Assembly (NCBI GenBank): GCA_015499985.1
Contig: JAAAUF010000076.1
Coordinates: 1,058 to 17,741, forward strand
Reading direction: 5' to 3'
DNA length: 16,684 nucleotides
Source: Haplosporangium gracile
Taxonomy: Eukaryota > Mortierellomycota > Mortierellomycetes > Mortierellales > Mortierellaceae
Shown here: piece after piece, positions 1-8,630 of the stretch
How the letters are laid out: the number at the start of each line of letters is the position of its first letter
How positions within the stretch are numbered: the first letter of the stretch is position 1
Made by a program: the position numbers and the translations under genes
The notes under the pieces: model-generated
Database searches by the model: none
What the model was told of the DNA's origin: nothing
What the model saw: the letters and a program-made list of their open reading frames with translations, nothing else

Positions 1-1935
1 CCCCCCCCCGCCACTGCCTGTTCATGTCCTTCAACGCTTGTTCTTTTTTTTTGTTCTCCATTGCACTTTTTTAGTTTCCTTTTCTTTTTCCGACTTGTTG
101 CTCCGCCCTATCTCTGTCTTTTTTCTTGCCACGTCGGCATCTACACAAACAAGCTACACTCAGTTTGTCAAGAACTTTTATTATATATTGTTTTGAGTAC
201 ACCTCATCTTTTCACTTGTGGATATATAGTTCTTTTGTGGATCGGCAGTACAGGATTCGGAGCCAGCTTTTTTTTCCATTTTATTTTGTCTTCCCAACAT
301 TTCGCGTCACCTTTTTTCCTACAAGTTTTCATTTTCATATGCGCAACTATTTTTGCGGTGCACGTACTTGAGAGTATGAATTGCGACCTGTTGCCTCCCC
401 CTTTAATCTCTTCGTTTGTTTCCCTTTTGTTGGTGACGCACGTCTGTTTGTGCTCAATATGGGTAAAGGCAATTGAGCACAACCATCCCCGCCTCAATTC
501 CCGCTTTCATCAGGAAGATCCTTTCTTTTTTTCTACATTTCATTTTTACTCTTTTACATTTTTTTTGTAGAAAAAGTCCTTACAAATAGGATATCGCCTT
601 TCAACTATACTTGTACTTTTTTTATTCTTTTATTCAACGAATGGTCAGAGAGTCGCGTCCTAATAGATTGTTGCTCGTTGGCAACCACAGTTGCTCCGAT
701 CATCCACAATTGCGCTTGACTGCCGCACCGTGTGCGCGTCGTCTTTCTCCTCTTCCTCTTCGCCGCGTGGACTTTTTTTTTTCTTTTTTTTTTTTTGCCC
801 TTTTTTTTTTTAATACCTTCACTCCTATCAACTCTCTCCTCCCCTCATTCCCCCTCTTTCAGATAGTTTCCTTTCTAAACATTTGTGTTGTCGTATTAAG
901 TGAAACTCTTCTTTTTTTTCCCATCTCCTTGATAATGAAAACTTTGGATAAGCCTTCCCTCATAGTTCCTTGTTTTTTTTTGTCCGTATATTTTGGACCG
1001 TACCTACTTCTGTACACAGTTGTGTGTTTTTATTTTTATTTTTCAGTTTACTCTTACTTTTGTTTTAATAGTCTTTTTCCTTCCTGTATCCTTCTCTTTT
1101 CTTCTTTCTTTCGCATACGACACTTCATTTCATCCGCGTTCTTTTATTTTATTTTCCATTCTTCTTAACGAATCGGTCCTGTCCTTCAAATTTTCGACAC
1201 AGTTCTCCGAGTTCTTGATTTTTTTTTCCATGTACAAAACACCTAGTCAGTTCTACGTTTTTAAGTGATTTATTGTTGACAACTCACTTTTTTTTAACGT
1301 ATCGTCCTTGTTCATTTGATGCCATTTTTTAAGTGATTTTTTATGAATTACAAAACGTTAATATTATTTTTTAATCTTCTGAGGTTTAAGGACGTTGAAT
1401 CTCATCGGCCTTTTTTTTCACATTATATGGAGGTGTGATTTGGAGAAGGCAACAAACAAACTACCGCCCTCCTCCTCCCCATGTTGATGTAGTTCTGCAA
1501 GAATACCCAATCACATAAATAAACACTTTTCATCTTTTTTCTTCCTTAAACATGGTTCCACTCTTTTCCTCAACAATAAAGCACCTTCATAAAACACACT
1601 TCCATTCACATTGCATTGGTAGCAAAGTAAGATTTTTTTCACATCCTCTATCCCTCTTACTTTTACTCTTACTCAGCTTTCTTTTTCTTAGTCACATAAC
1701 ATGATCTTAGGACGCCACTAACTTTCTAGACCTTTCTCTGCTGACTAATCAGGAGGTCCTCCCCTAAAAACCTCTAGAAACCAACTCGATTGCTACTTAG
1801 GTCTTCATCCATACATAAATTGTTATCTTCAACTCCTAGATAGTTCGTTAGTTCATAACTCACTTCTTTATTAAACACAAGCTCAGTACAATAGTTCCTG
1901 GTCCCCTCGTCCCCCGCTTTGTTATATTTTCTCTG
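1..1935. other. T-rich non-coding stretch
   Basis: No supportable gene. The + strand is dominated by runs of T (often 8-12 long) and CT tracts, with a run of nine C at the left edge. The open frames here translate to Phe/Leu/Ser-rich low-complexity peptides that simply reflect the T runs. A slightly more mixed island lies at about 640-770, but no family is recognisable in it. AATAAA-like sites occur near 1517 and 1572 without an assignable gene. The stretch could contain the 3' end or promoter of something to the left of the window. Confidence 0.6.
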
Positions 1936-1950
1936 GCTGTAGCATTGTAA

Positions 1951-2294
1951 ATGACTGATGTTGACCGTATTGCTTTAGCCAAGGCGGCCATCATTTCGTC
2001 CATGACTCCGCTTACAAAACCCCTCAAACCCAAAAAAAAAAACCACCAAGGTCGCATCGATGCTCTTTCTTCTCTAAGCTTTATTGAAGGATTGAAAGAG
2101 TACTTTCACATCGTCAAGCTGCTCGCTCAAGAGTAGATGGCACATACCATCGATTACTTTGGCGACGTTCTCGTGGATGGTGACGCACCACCAATCGTAC
2201 GATCGATAACACAGCCTGGTCTGAGTTTCGGACTCTCTTCCTCAAGCAATACACATCCGTAGACTCTGTCAATGCTGCACGCAACGACGTGTGA
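1951..2294 (+). pseudogene. Broken Gag-like coding remnant of an LTR retrotransposon
   Basis: Three adjoining open pieces look coding but do not share one intact frame. The first runs from an ATG at 1951 to a TAG at 2134-2136. The same frame stays open from 2137 to 2262. A piece in another frame runs from 2184 to a TGA at 2292-2294. The first contains a stretch like FIEGLKEYF, and the last contains WSEFRTLFLKQY followed by VNAAR. A W-x2-F-x3-F-x2-Y pattern downstream of a hydrophobic F-I-x-x-L-x-x-Y-F helix resembles the capsid core of Ty3/gypsy-type Gag (retrotransposon gag family). One stop and at least one frameshift would make it non-functional. The last frame ends exactly where the inverted-end element begins. 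This is read by eye and the family call is tentative; a spliced unknown host gene is the main alternative. Confidence 0.4.
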
Positions 2295-2450
2295 TAGCAG
2301 CAGAAGAAGAGGAACAGACATGAGCAGGAGGCAGAAATGGATGGTATTTATTATACAAAGAGAGGGGTATTTATACTGGTGTACAGGGGCACAGTGATGG
2401 AGGCGTGGGAGTGGTGGTAATGCAGGGGACAGTCTACAATGCTGTCACAC
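2289..2450. mobile_element. Short element with inverted ends (solo-LTR- or MITE-like)
   Basis: The left end reads GTGTGATAGC. The right end, GCTGTCACAC, is its reverse complement with one mismatch (9 of 10). The three bases GAC lie just outside both ends (2286-2288 and 2451-2453), as a short target duplication would. Read instead as TG...CA (2290-2449), the flanks are CGACG and CGACA, a near 5-bp duplication typical of LTR insertion. The interior is non-coding and has a TATA-like TATTTATAC at about 2368-2376. At about 160 bp it could be a solo LTR or a small terminal-inverted-repeat element. No second copy is present in the window, so the assignment rests on the ends alone. Confidence 0.4.
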
Positions 2451-2697
2451 GACAACTTGCCTGCCTCCCGTTCTTGACAACATCATAACGTTCAATGCTG
2501 CTCCGCCTTTCTTCCCACATTGGGATAAGGAAGCAGGCACAACATATGTTTGGCGTATGGTTCTGGGATCTGAACTTTCAAAAATAAGTCCGTCTGGCTC
2601 CGTCCATCCTCTTTGGAACGATGCCATTATGCAGTCAACCCGTTCTCTACGATGTTCTAAACCTGAACGAATCGCCTTCCTTCTTTTGGATGTTTAG
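2398..2697 (+). CDS. Unrecognised open frame, possible 3' exon or gene remnant
   Basis: An open frame of 99 sense codons runs from just after a TGA (2395-2397) to a TAG at 2695-2697. From about 2470 onward the composition is balanced and protein-like, with segments such as FFPHWDKEAG, YVWRMVLGSEL and PERIAFLLLD, unlike the low-complexity frames around it. The first in-frame ATG is internal (within WRMVL), so if coding it is a terminal exon or a truncated gene. An AATAAA at 2720-2725, 23 bases after the stop, would suit a 3' end. The first 50 bases overlap the inverted-end element, so the true coding part should start later. I do not recognise the family. Confidence 0.3.
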   Translation, partial: WRRGSGGNAGDSLQCCHTTTCLPPVLDNIITFNAAPPFFPHWDKEAGTTYVWRMVLGSELSKISPSGSVHPLWNDAIMQSTRSLRCSKPERIAFLLLDV

Positions 2698-2903
2698 ACG
2701 GACAACGCCGAGCTTTGTAAATAAAATATTTTTTTTCTGTTATTCTTTTTTGATGTTTTGACGCGTGGAAAAAATGCTGAAAAAATGAGTTACAGATATA
2801 TATATATGCGATGTTGATGAGATTAAATGGAAAGAAAAGGTTGGGAATGAAAGGTGGGAGAATACGCGTGAAGAAAAAGGAAAAGGGGGATTGGGAAGTT
2901 GAA

Positions 2904-2921
2904 AGAGAGAGAGAGAGAGAG
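2904..2921. repeat. (GA)n microsatellite
   Basis: A run of alternating G and A, followed directly by a G-rich tract. Confidence 0.85.
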
Positions 2922-3264
2922 GGGGGAGGGGGATTTGTTTAGGCGCGTTCGATTTGAAATTAATCTAGGGCGAGGAAGGAACGTATATAAAAAAAAAAGA
3001 TACGACCACTAGAAATGAGGGCACAGAACGAGAACAAAACGAGGTAAAATAAAACTTGCACGCCGACGTCAATGTTCAACAAACTGAGTGTAATGATAAT
3101 GACGAACGAAAATGTAAAAAATGAGGTCTAGCCTTTTGAAAGATTTTTTTTATCTCCTTTGATACAACCACATTCCTCAAGTGTGTCTGAGCCACATCCC
3201 CCCCTTTCCTTGGTTATGCTGATAATAGACACCAAAGGGTTTTCTACAGCCTTGTCCAAGAAAC

Positions 3265-3300
3265 TGCAAAAAAAAAAACTCAAAATGATTTTTTTTTGCA
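3265..3300. repeat. Poly(A)/poly(T) inverted repeat
   Basis: TGC followed by eleven A (3265-3278) is mirrored by nine T followed by GCA (3289-3300), giving a perfect 12-bp stem. The spacer of about 12 bases includes CTCAAAATGA. It could form a cruciform or an RNA hairpin. No gene lies next to it. Confidence 0.7.
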
Positions 3301-4258
3301 ACCCCACATATCATCACCAAGAATAGATTTCTTTGTATTATGATCGAGGAAGAGGGAAAGAGAGCCCTGTGTGTTTATGAACCATCACATACTGAAACAT
3401 TATTGACCATTGGTATTTCTTTGGCAACCAAAAATAAAATAAAGAACTTTGGAAAAGGAGTGGAGTGGTTTTGGAAGGAACCCAAAGGAGGCAGCATGAT
3501 CAAGTGCTAAACGTAGCAATGAAAGAAAAAAGGAGCAAGAAAGACGTGTAAGAAAAAAAAAACGATGATGGCCCGAAATAAAAAATACCGAAAAATCCCC
3601 CCCCCATATCGTTTTCAATCATGCTGCACAACTTGTTGCGGAATGGAAAAAAAAACGCGGTTCCTTGAGAATGATGAGCATGCCGAATTAACAGGAGTAT
3701 GCGGAAAGATAACGAGTAAACATCGTCGCCGGAAAAAAAACACGGTGGCGCGTGAGGAAGTAAGGAGGGAGGGAGGAGGAAGGGGGAGGAAAGGAGGGGG
3801 CAAGAAGTGATGAGGGAATTGTTGCCGAGTCAAGAGCAAGATTATTGCGTGTGGGCGAAGTTGGCGAAGTACCCTACGAGAAGGCATAGGATGGGTGAGG
3901 CGTGGCTTGAAGATGGAACAACAAATTCGACAAAGATGATCAGATGTGCGTGTTTAACATTCTGATCTATGAAAGATGTGGGGAGGGGCGCATTCATACG
4001 CGAGTGGCTAATAGACTCGACACACAGATTAACAAAGCAAGACGTCTGACTGGCTGATTGAGGAAGAGGGGGTGGGGGTATTCACGGGGTCTGTCAAGGA
4101 GGGCTATTTCACATCCAGGCCTTATAGCCCAGCCGTGGGCCGATTACATATACCCTCGTCCCATCAGACTGAGACCAGGACCAGCTCATTCATTGTTTAT
4201 TTCCTTTGCTGGTAAGCAACCACGGGCGCGGGTTCCATTTGTTGTTTTTTTACGCCAT

Positions 4259-4267
4259 TTCGGCAAG
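4259..4267 (+). promoter_or_regulatory. TTCGGCAAG motif, site 1
   Basis: First of eight exact TTCGGCAA matches clustered around the 14-3-3 gene; context CATTTCGGCAAGCATTC. It is inferred to be a cis-element only because of the clustering; the binding factor is unknown. Confidence 0.35.
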
Positions 4268-4785
4268 CATTCCCTCCAAGGTTAACAGAACAGAAACAGG
4301 CGCGGGAAAAAAAAGTGTAAAAGAAAAGAAACAAGGAATGGATGTGAGCCATGTACAAATCAGCCTGTGGGGTTCTGTGGTTTGTTATCTCTGTTGCCGA
4401 TTTCAGCCATCGCCCCTCTGCCTCTCCCTCTCCTCTATGCTTTTCTATGGCCCCTTGTGGAATCTTTTTTGAGTGAGATATGAAATGGATGGAAGAGAGG
4501 ATAGTAGCGACTATACCGATTTTGGCTGTCAATTGTAAAACACGAGGATGAAGATGTATAAGGGTTAAAGAAAAGAAGGAGAGAGGGATGATAAGGCAAA
4601 GGGAAAGAAAGCATAAAGCTGGTAGAGAAATGGGGGAGAAAAGAGTAGTAAAAACCATGCGCCCATTGCACAATCATGTCCACTGTACACCGCCTTTTTT
4701 TCCTTTTTCTCTCTCGCTCCCATACATTTCATGGGCAGCAATACAACAAAGCCCAGCCGTTCCTCCTTCATTCCTTTTTATTCTT

Positions 4786-4794
4786 TTCGGCAAG
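4786..4794 (+). promoter_or_regulatory. TTCGGCAAG motif, site 2
   Basis: Context CTTTTCGGCAAGCAAGAG. It shares TTCGGCAAGCA with site 1, which extends the match beyond the 8-base core. Confidence 0.35.
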
Positions 4795-5132
4795 CAAGAG
4801 GAGTGACAGGGAGAGCCTGAACCAACGAAGGACAAGAGTGTAATGAAAATCAAGCGGAAAGGTCATTCAGCTCAACAAAGGCCAGAAGTGAAATAAAGAA
4901 AAGCATGAGCAGGTACTTGACTTTTTGTATTCTTATGATCTAGATGCGCTTGTTGATTGCCACTGAGTTTATTTGACCACGCGTTCTTCTGTTCTGGCTT
5001 TTTCACGACGTCGAGCAGTAACATCGTTAGTGCGCAGATTGAGACAACGCCAAAGAGAGATGGACGACCCTCCAAAGCATTGAGAAAACGTGCAAAAGAG
5101 GCGTGGATAGATACACATAAAAGGAAAAAAAG

Positions 5133-5184
5133 AAAAAAGGTATGGTGCACTACCCATATTATAGATGAAAAAGGCGTGGTGCAC
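5133..5184. repeat. Imperfect 18-bp direct repeat containing GTGCAC
   Basis: The copies at 5133-5150 and 5167-5184 match at 15 of 18 positions, both ending in GGTGCAC. The start-to-start distance is 34 bp. It lies about 1.1 kb upstream of the 14-3-3 start. Confidence 0.7.
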
Positions 5185-5682
5185 CAAAACACAGATGAGA
5201 TGATTGTCTTGTTTCTCTCTTCCCGCACCCCATGGTTTTCTGTGATTCCTCAATAAATGAAATGGGATTGTACCTTTTTTTTATTCCCGTCTGTCTGCGT
5301 GGTTACACTCCATTTTTAACCCTTCTGTCTTTTTTTTTTTTTTGGTGTCAACTGCACCAAACCAGCGTGTTCCCACTTTGCCACGAGCAATTGAACGGAT
5401 AAGCATGCGTGCTTTTTTTGCACTGGGCTGGGCGGAGTTGGTATTTACCCAATGTAAGAGTGCGCAAAAGCAAGAGAGAGTTGACGCAGTGTCGATTTGG
5501 CCTGTTGACGAGTTAGCGGTTGACGCTGACGATGATGATGATGATGAGATATGTTTATTATCATTGCGACACAGAGATAAAGATACACACAAAAAAGTGG
5601 AGGCAAAAGTAAGGAGTTTATGAGAGTGTAAGAGACGTTTATTTCTGAACAAGTGAAATACGCGAGTGAGAGCGTAATGATT

Positions 5683-5691
5683 TTCGGCAAG
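5683..5691 (+). promoter_or_regulatory. TTCGGCAAG motif, site 3
   Basis: Context ATTTTCGGCAAGAGAAA, 89 bp upstream of site 4. It lies about 0.6 kb before the 14-3-3 start codon. Confidence 0.4.
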
Positions 5692-5771
5692 AGAAAAAAG
5701 ACAAAGAAAAGAAGGGGGTTAGTTCAGGACAAAAGCGAGGAGAGGGAGAAGGGAGTGAGAGGGGAAACATG

Positions 5772-5780
5772 TTCGGCAAG
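5772..5780 (+). promoter_or_regulatory. TTCGGCAAG motif, site 4
   Basis: Context TGTTCGGCAAGCGAAAA. With the inverted site 5 it shares the longer string TGTTCGGCAAGCG. Confidence 0.4.
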
Positions 5781-6034
5781 CGAAAATAAAAAATATAACA
5801 CGAATAGAGTGGTAAAGCATCAATTGAATCGCAACTGAAGCCAGCAAGTGAGATTAGTGTGTGTTGTTCAGTGTTGTTGTCGGCCAGGTCAGCCAGCGAG
5901 TTTGTTGTTTGTATGGCACAGGTGGGTCCTGTTCATTCATGCTCTTAGGATGATATGACGATAGCCGCGAGTTCAAAAAAATAAAAAAAAAGAGACAGCG
6001 AAGAAAAGGCCAGCCATCAGAACATAAAACTCCG

Positions 6035-6043
6035 CTTGCCGAA
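6035..6043 (-). promoter_or_regulatory. TTCGGCAAG motif, site 5 (inverted)
   Basis: Read on the minus strand the context is TTTGTTCGGCAAGCGGAG. It is the closest upstream site to the 14-3-3 start codon, about 260 bp away, and just ahead of the CT-rich tract. Confidence 0.4.
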
Positions 6044-6154
6044 CAAACAGTCACTTCCCTTTTTAATCGCACTTGCTTCGTGCTCTGGGAGGCATTCATT
6101 CACCCAGCCATCACACACACACATCACATACCACCATACCAGTGCCCGCCTGCT

Positions 6155-6299
6155 CCTCTCGGACAGTTTCTTTTTTTTTTTTCTTCTTTTGAGTTCTTTT
6201 TTATCTCTCGTCTTTTTCTCTTCTTCTTCTTCTTCTTCTTCATATCCTCAACTTTTACTCTTTTCACTTCACCACCCACACACAATACATATTCATACA
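6155..6299 (+). promoter_or_regulatory. CT-rich core promoter / 5' leader of the 14-3-3 gene
   Basis: The 145 bases before the start codon are strongly pyrimidine-rich on the + strand: a long T run near 6171-6182, a (TTC)n tract at about 6220-6240, and then a C/A-rich leader ending in CATACA before the ATG. CT blocks just upstream of the transcription start are usual in highly expressed fungal genes. No clear TATA box was seen. The start site itself cannot be placed from sequence. Confidence 0.5.
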
Positions 6300-8433
6300 A
6301 TGGCTGACACCACCCTCTCCCGCGAAGACCACGTCTACCTCGCCAAGCTTGCCGAGCAGGCCGAGCGTTACGAAGGTAAACCTCCTCACTCTTATTCTGC
6401 TACTTCGCACTCGCATCGCCAACGCCATCGCCATCGTCGACAGTATATCTTGCAGCCTCTCACGCGAGCACAAGCATACAGGAATACGCGCGCGCCTCTA
6501 TTATTTCTTTGTGTGTTTTATGTGTGTGTACCTTTTATTTTTCTGCGCCACGAAAAAGAAACAACACGCTATTTTTTCTTTTCTTACTTTCTCTTTTCTT
6601 CATCAGACAACGGTGTCGATCAGGACAGCGGAGGAAAAACAAACTCTTTTTTCTCATCACAGTCATCATCTCTTTTGCTTGGGTCATCTGGACACGACGA
6701 CTTTGGGACCTTCGACCAGAAGGAGAGACATACATACCCGTTATCGTCAGCAGCCAGCACTCCACTGCGCGTCATTTTATTACCCAATCCAACCCAACCC
6801 AACCCAACCAGACACCACTCAGCAGTGAATGGCGGCATTTTTTTAATGTTCTGGGTCCCCGAGTCAAAATATGAATAAGGAAAAAATATGTGCCCTGGGA
6901 TTCCTAGTCCGTTTTTACTCCCCACACCTTTTCTGAACCAACATCATATCCTCTTTCTACCTTTTCCATTTTCTTTTTTTTTTTTTTTTGTGTGGTTGTC
7001 TTTTTTTTTTCTTATTCATAAGAATGCGTGTTCGGCAACAGGGGAGAAGGAGTTAAAGAGGAGGAGGTCTGTTCCTTGCGTGGTCCATTCTGTTCCAACT
7101 TTTTTTTTCCAGGGGGAGAAAGGAAGAAGAGGAGAGAGAGAGCCCTCTTACGAGAGAGCTGCATGGGCTGGAACACGATTCTCGTCTTTTTTTGGATGCA
7201 AGGCAACAATATATCTTGCAGACAGGCAGGCGACTGAGCAACGCATTCTTAATACAGGCACGCATACAAACACGCACACACAAACACACACTCCAACTCG
7301 GCCGAGGTCACGCGGTTGCACACCACAGCAAGGAGAGATCAAAAAAATAGGAAAAAATACCATGACTACCTGCCACTGGTACTTTTTCGGCAACGACAAC
7401 AATGAGCAATAAGAGCAACAACAATAACAACCAACCAAGACGTAGCAGTGAATTGACAATCTTAACGGACGAATGAACTACAACGTCAAAATAATCAAGA
7501 GAAACTAACGATATGTTCTCAACCCTTTCAACGCAATAGAAATGGTCAACAACATGAAGGATGTCGCCTCCGTTGGCAAGGAGTTGTCGGTCGAGGAGCG
7601 CAACCTCTTGTCCGTCGCCTACAAGAACGTCATCGGTGCCCGCCGTGCCTCGTGGCGCATTGTCTCCTCGATCGAGCAGAAGGAGGAGTCCAAGGGATCC
7701 GAGGCCCACGTCGCCATGATCAAGACCTACCGCACCAAGATCGAGAAGGAGCTCGAGGAGATCTGCAATGATATCCTCAAGGTCCTCGATGAGCACTTGA
7801 TCCCCAACGCCCAGTTGGGAGAGTCCAAGGTCTTCTACCACAAGATGAAGGGTGACTACTACCGCTACTTGGCTGAGTTCGCCACCGGCGATCTTCGCAA
7901 GGATGCCGCCGACAAGTCCCTTGATGCTTACAAGAACGCCTCGGATGTTGCCATCACTGAGTTGCCCCCTACCCACCCCATCCGCCTCGGATTGGCTCTC
8001 AACTTCTCCGTCTTCTACTACGAGATCTTGAACTCGCCCGACCGTGCCTGCCATTTGGCCAAGCAGGCCTTTGACGATGCCATCGCTGAGTTGGACACTC
8101 TTAGCGAGGAGAGCTACAAGGACTCTACATTGATCATGCAGCTCCTCAGAGACAACTTGACCCTCTGGACCTCCGACATGCAGGATGGTAATGCTTTGCT
8201 TCCCTTTGTTCTTTCTTGACTCTTGCGTTTTATTGAATTGAACAATCTACTAACCATGTCTATCCATTTCTCTTCTCTATCCCCGTCTCTTACATGCGCG
8301 TTGACAATTATCTCTCCATTGGACAACTGAACACCTTTTGTCATCTCCATTACTCACATTCGACAACATCCTTCAATTGATGATAGCAGGCCCCAGAGGC
8401 GAGGCCGAGGCTGAGGCCCCCGCTGACGAATAA
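6300..8433 (+). CDS. BMH1: 14-3-3 family phosphoprotein-binding protein
   Basis: Three exons: 6300-6375, 7540-8187 and 8390-8433, coding for 255 residues, the usual size. The start [20 protein letters not shown] is typical of fungal 14-3-3 proteins, and the ATG has A at -3. Family landmarks are all present: YKNVIGARR (binding residues Lys54, Arg61), [13 protein letters not shown] (Arg134, Tyr135), [17 protein letters not shown] (Asn180) and [12 protein letters not shown] near the end. The acidic variable tail is short and ends [10 protein letters not shown]. Such dimers clamp phospho-Ser/Thr peptides in signalling, cell-cycle and metabolic proteins in cytosol and nucleus. Both introns are phase 1 with GT-AG ends; intron 1 is 1164 bp, intron 2 is 202 bp. 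Codon choice in exon 2 is strongly biased, suggesting high expression. The symbol is the yeast family name; which fungal paralogue it matches is not shown. Confidence 0.97.
6783..6808. repeat. (CCAAC)n pentanucleotide tract
   Basis: About five CCAAC-like units in tandem inside intron 1 of the 14-3-3 gene; the first unit is imperfect. Confidence 0.8.
7031..7039 (+). promoter_or_regulatory. TTCGGCAAC motif, site 6 (14-3-3 intron 1)
   Basis: Context CGTGTTCGGCAACAGGGG, inside the long first intron. The base after the core is C here instead of the G seen in the five upstream copies. Confidence 0.35.
7386..7394 (+). promoter_or_regulatory. TTCGGCAAC motif, site 7 (14-3-3 intron 1)
   Basis: Context CTTTTTCGGCAACGACAA, about 150 bases before the 3' splice site of intron 1. 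Confidence 0.35.
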
Positions 8434-8527
8434 ACAAAAAAAAATAGCGTTCTTGCAATTTTTTTTCTTACTCTTTTTCTCTTTAACCAATCCTAAACCA
8501 ACATATCCAACAAATCTCCCTTTGTGA

Positions 8528-8533
8528 AATAAA
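8528..8533 (+). terminator. AATAAA poly(A) signal candidate for the 14-3-3 gene
   Basis: It lies 95 bases after the stop codon in an AT-rich stretch. Another AATAAA (8429-8434) overlaps the stop codon and is probably too early to be used. Confidence 0.5.
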
Positions 8534-8622
8534 AAAAGTAAATAATACTTAACCGTTTTAGTTCAATGCTTAAGTCAGTTGGTAGTAAGCTGCCTTGGCG
8601 GCTTTGAGGGAGGATGGTGATG

Positions 8623-8630
8623 TTGCCGAA
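8623..8630 (-). promoter_or_regulatory. TTCGGCAA motif, site 8 (inverted)
   Basis: On the minus strand the context is GTTCTTCGGCAACATCACC. It lies between the 14-3-3 gene and the zinc-knuckle gene, so it could belong to either. Confidence 0.3.

Larger units (their letters stand above)
2700..6149. other. Long gene-free, purine-rich upstream region of the 14-3-3 gene
   Basis: About 3.4 kb with no supportable gene on either strand. After a short T-rich start the + strand is rich in A and G runs, including a (GA)n tract near 2904-2921 and many AAAAA and GGAAG tracts. Minus-strand open frames here (for example 4673-4197) give Ser/Phe/Leu-rich low-complexity peptides with no family resemblance. 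Recognisable items are a TATATATATAT run near 2797, a poly(A)/poly(T) hairpin at 3265-3300, a 7-bp inverted repeat GGGCTAT/ATAGCCC at 4101-4130, an imperfect direct repeat at 5133-5184, a (GAT)n tract near 5530-5547 and five TTCGGCAAG sites. Confidence 0.55.
6376..7539 (+). other. Intron 1 of the 14-3-3 gene (1164 bp)
   Basis: The donor is GTAAAC after GAAG and the acceptor is GCAATAG, with a good branch-site candidate CTAAC at about 7505-7509. Joining the flanking exons restores a Glu codon and the conserved run RYEEMV, so no coding exon is missing. This is the longest intron in the window; the other eight are 99-628 bp. It holds two TTCGGCAAC sites, a (CCAAC)n tract and a CA-rich tract near 7266-7290. 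An alternative internal promoter or first exon cannot be excluded. Confidence 0.9.

Noticed and set aside
61..1268. Open frames of 91-185 codons in the T-rich left end
   Set aside because: They are Phe/Ser/Leu low-complexity translations of T and CT runs, with no conserved motif or credible start.
4101..4130. GGGCTAT/ATAGCCC inverted repeat as a terminator or operator
   Set aside because: A 7-bp stem with a 16-base spacer is weak, and no gene ends or begins next to it.
4197..5652. Several overlapping open frames of 80-158 codons on both strands
   Set aside because: All are low-complexity products of purine or pyrimidine tracts, in conflict with each other, without motif or splice support.
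7308..8054. 248-codon open frame on the minus strand opposite 14-3-3 exon 2
   Set aside because: It is an antisense shadow caused by the strong codon bias of the 14-3-3 exon; the peptide is Val/Leu/Gly/Asp-rich with no family signature.
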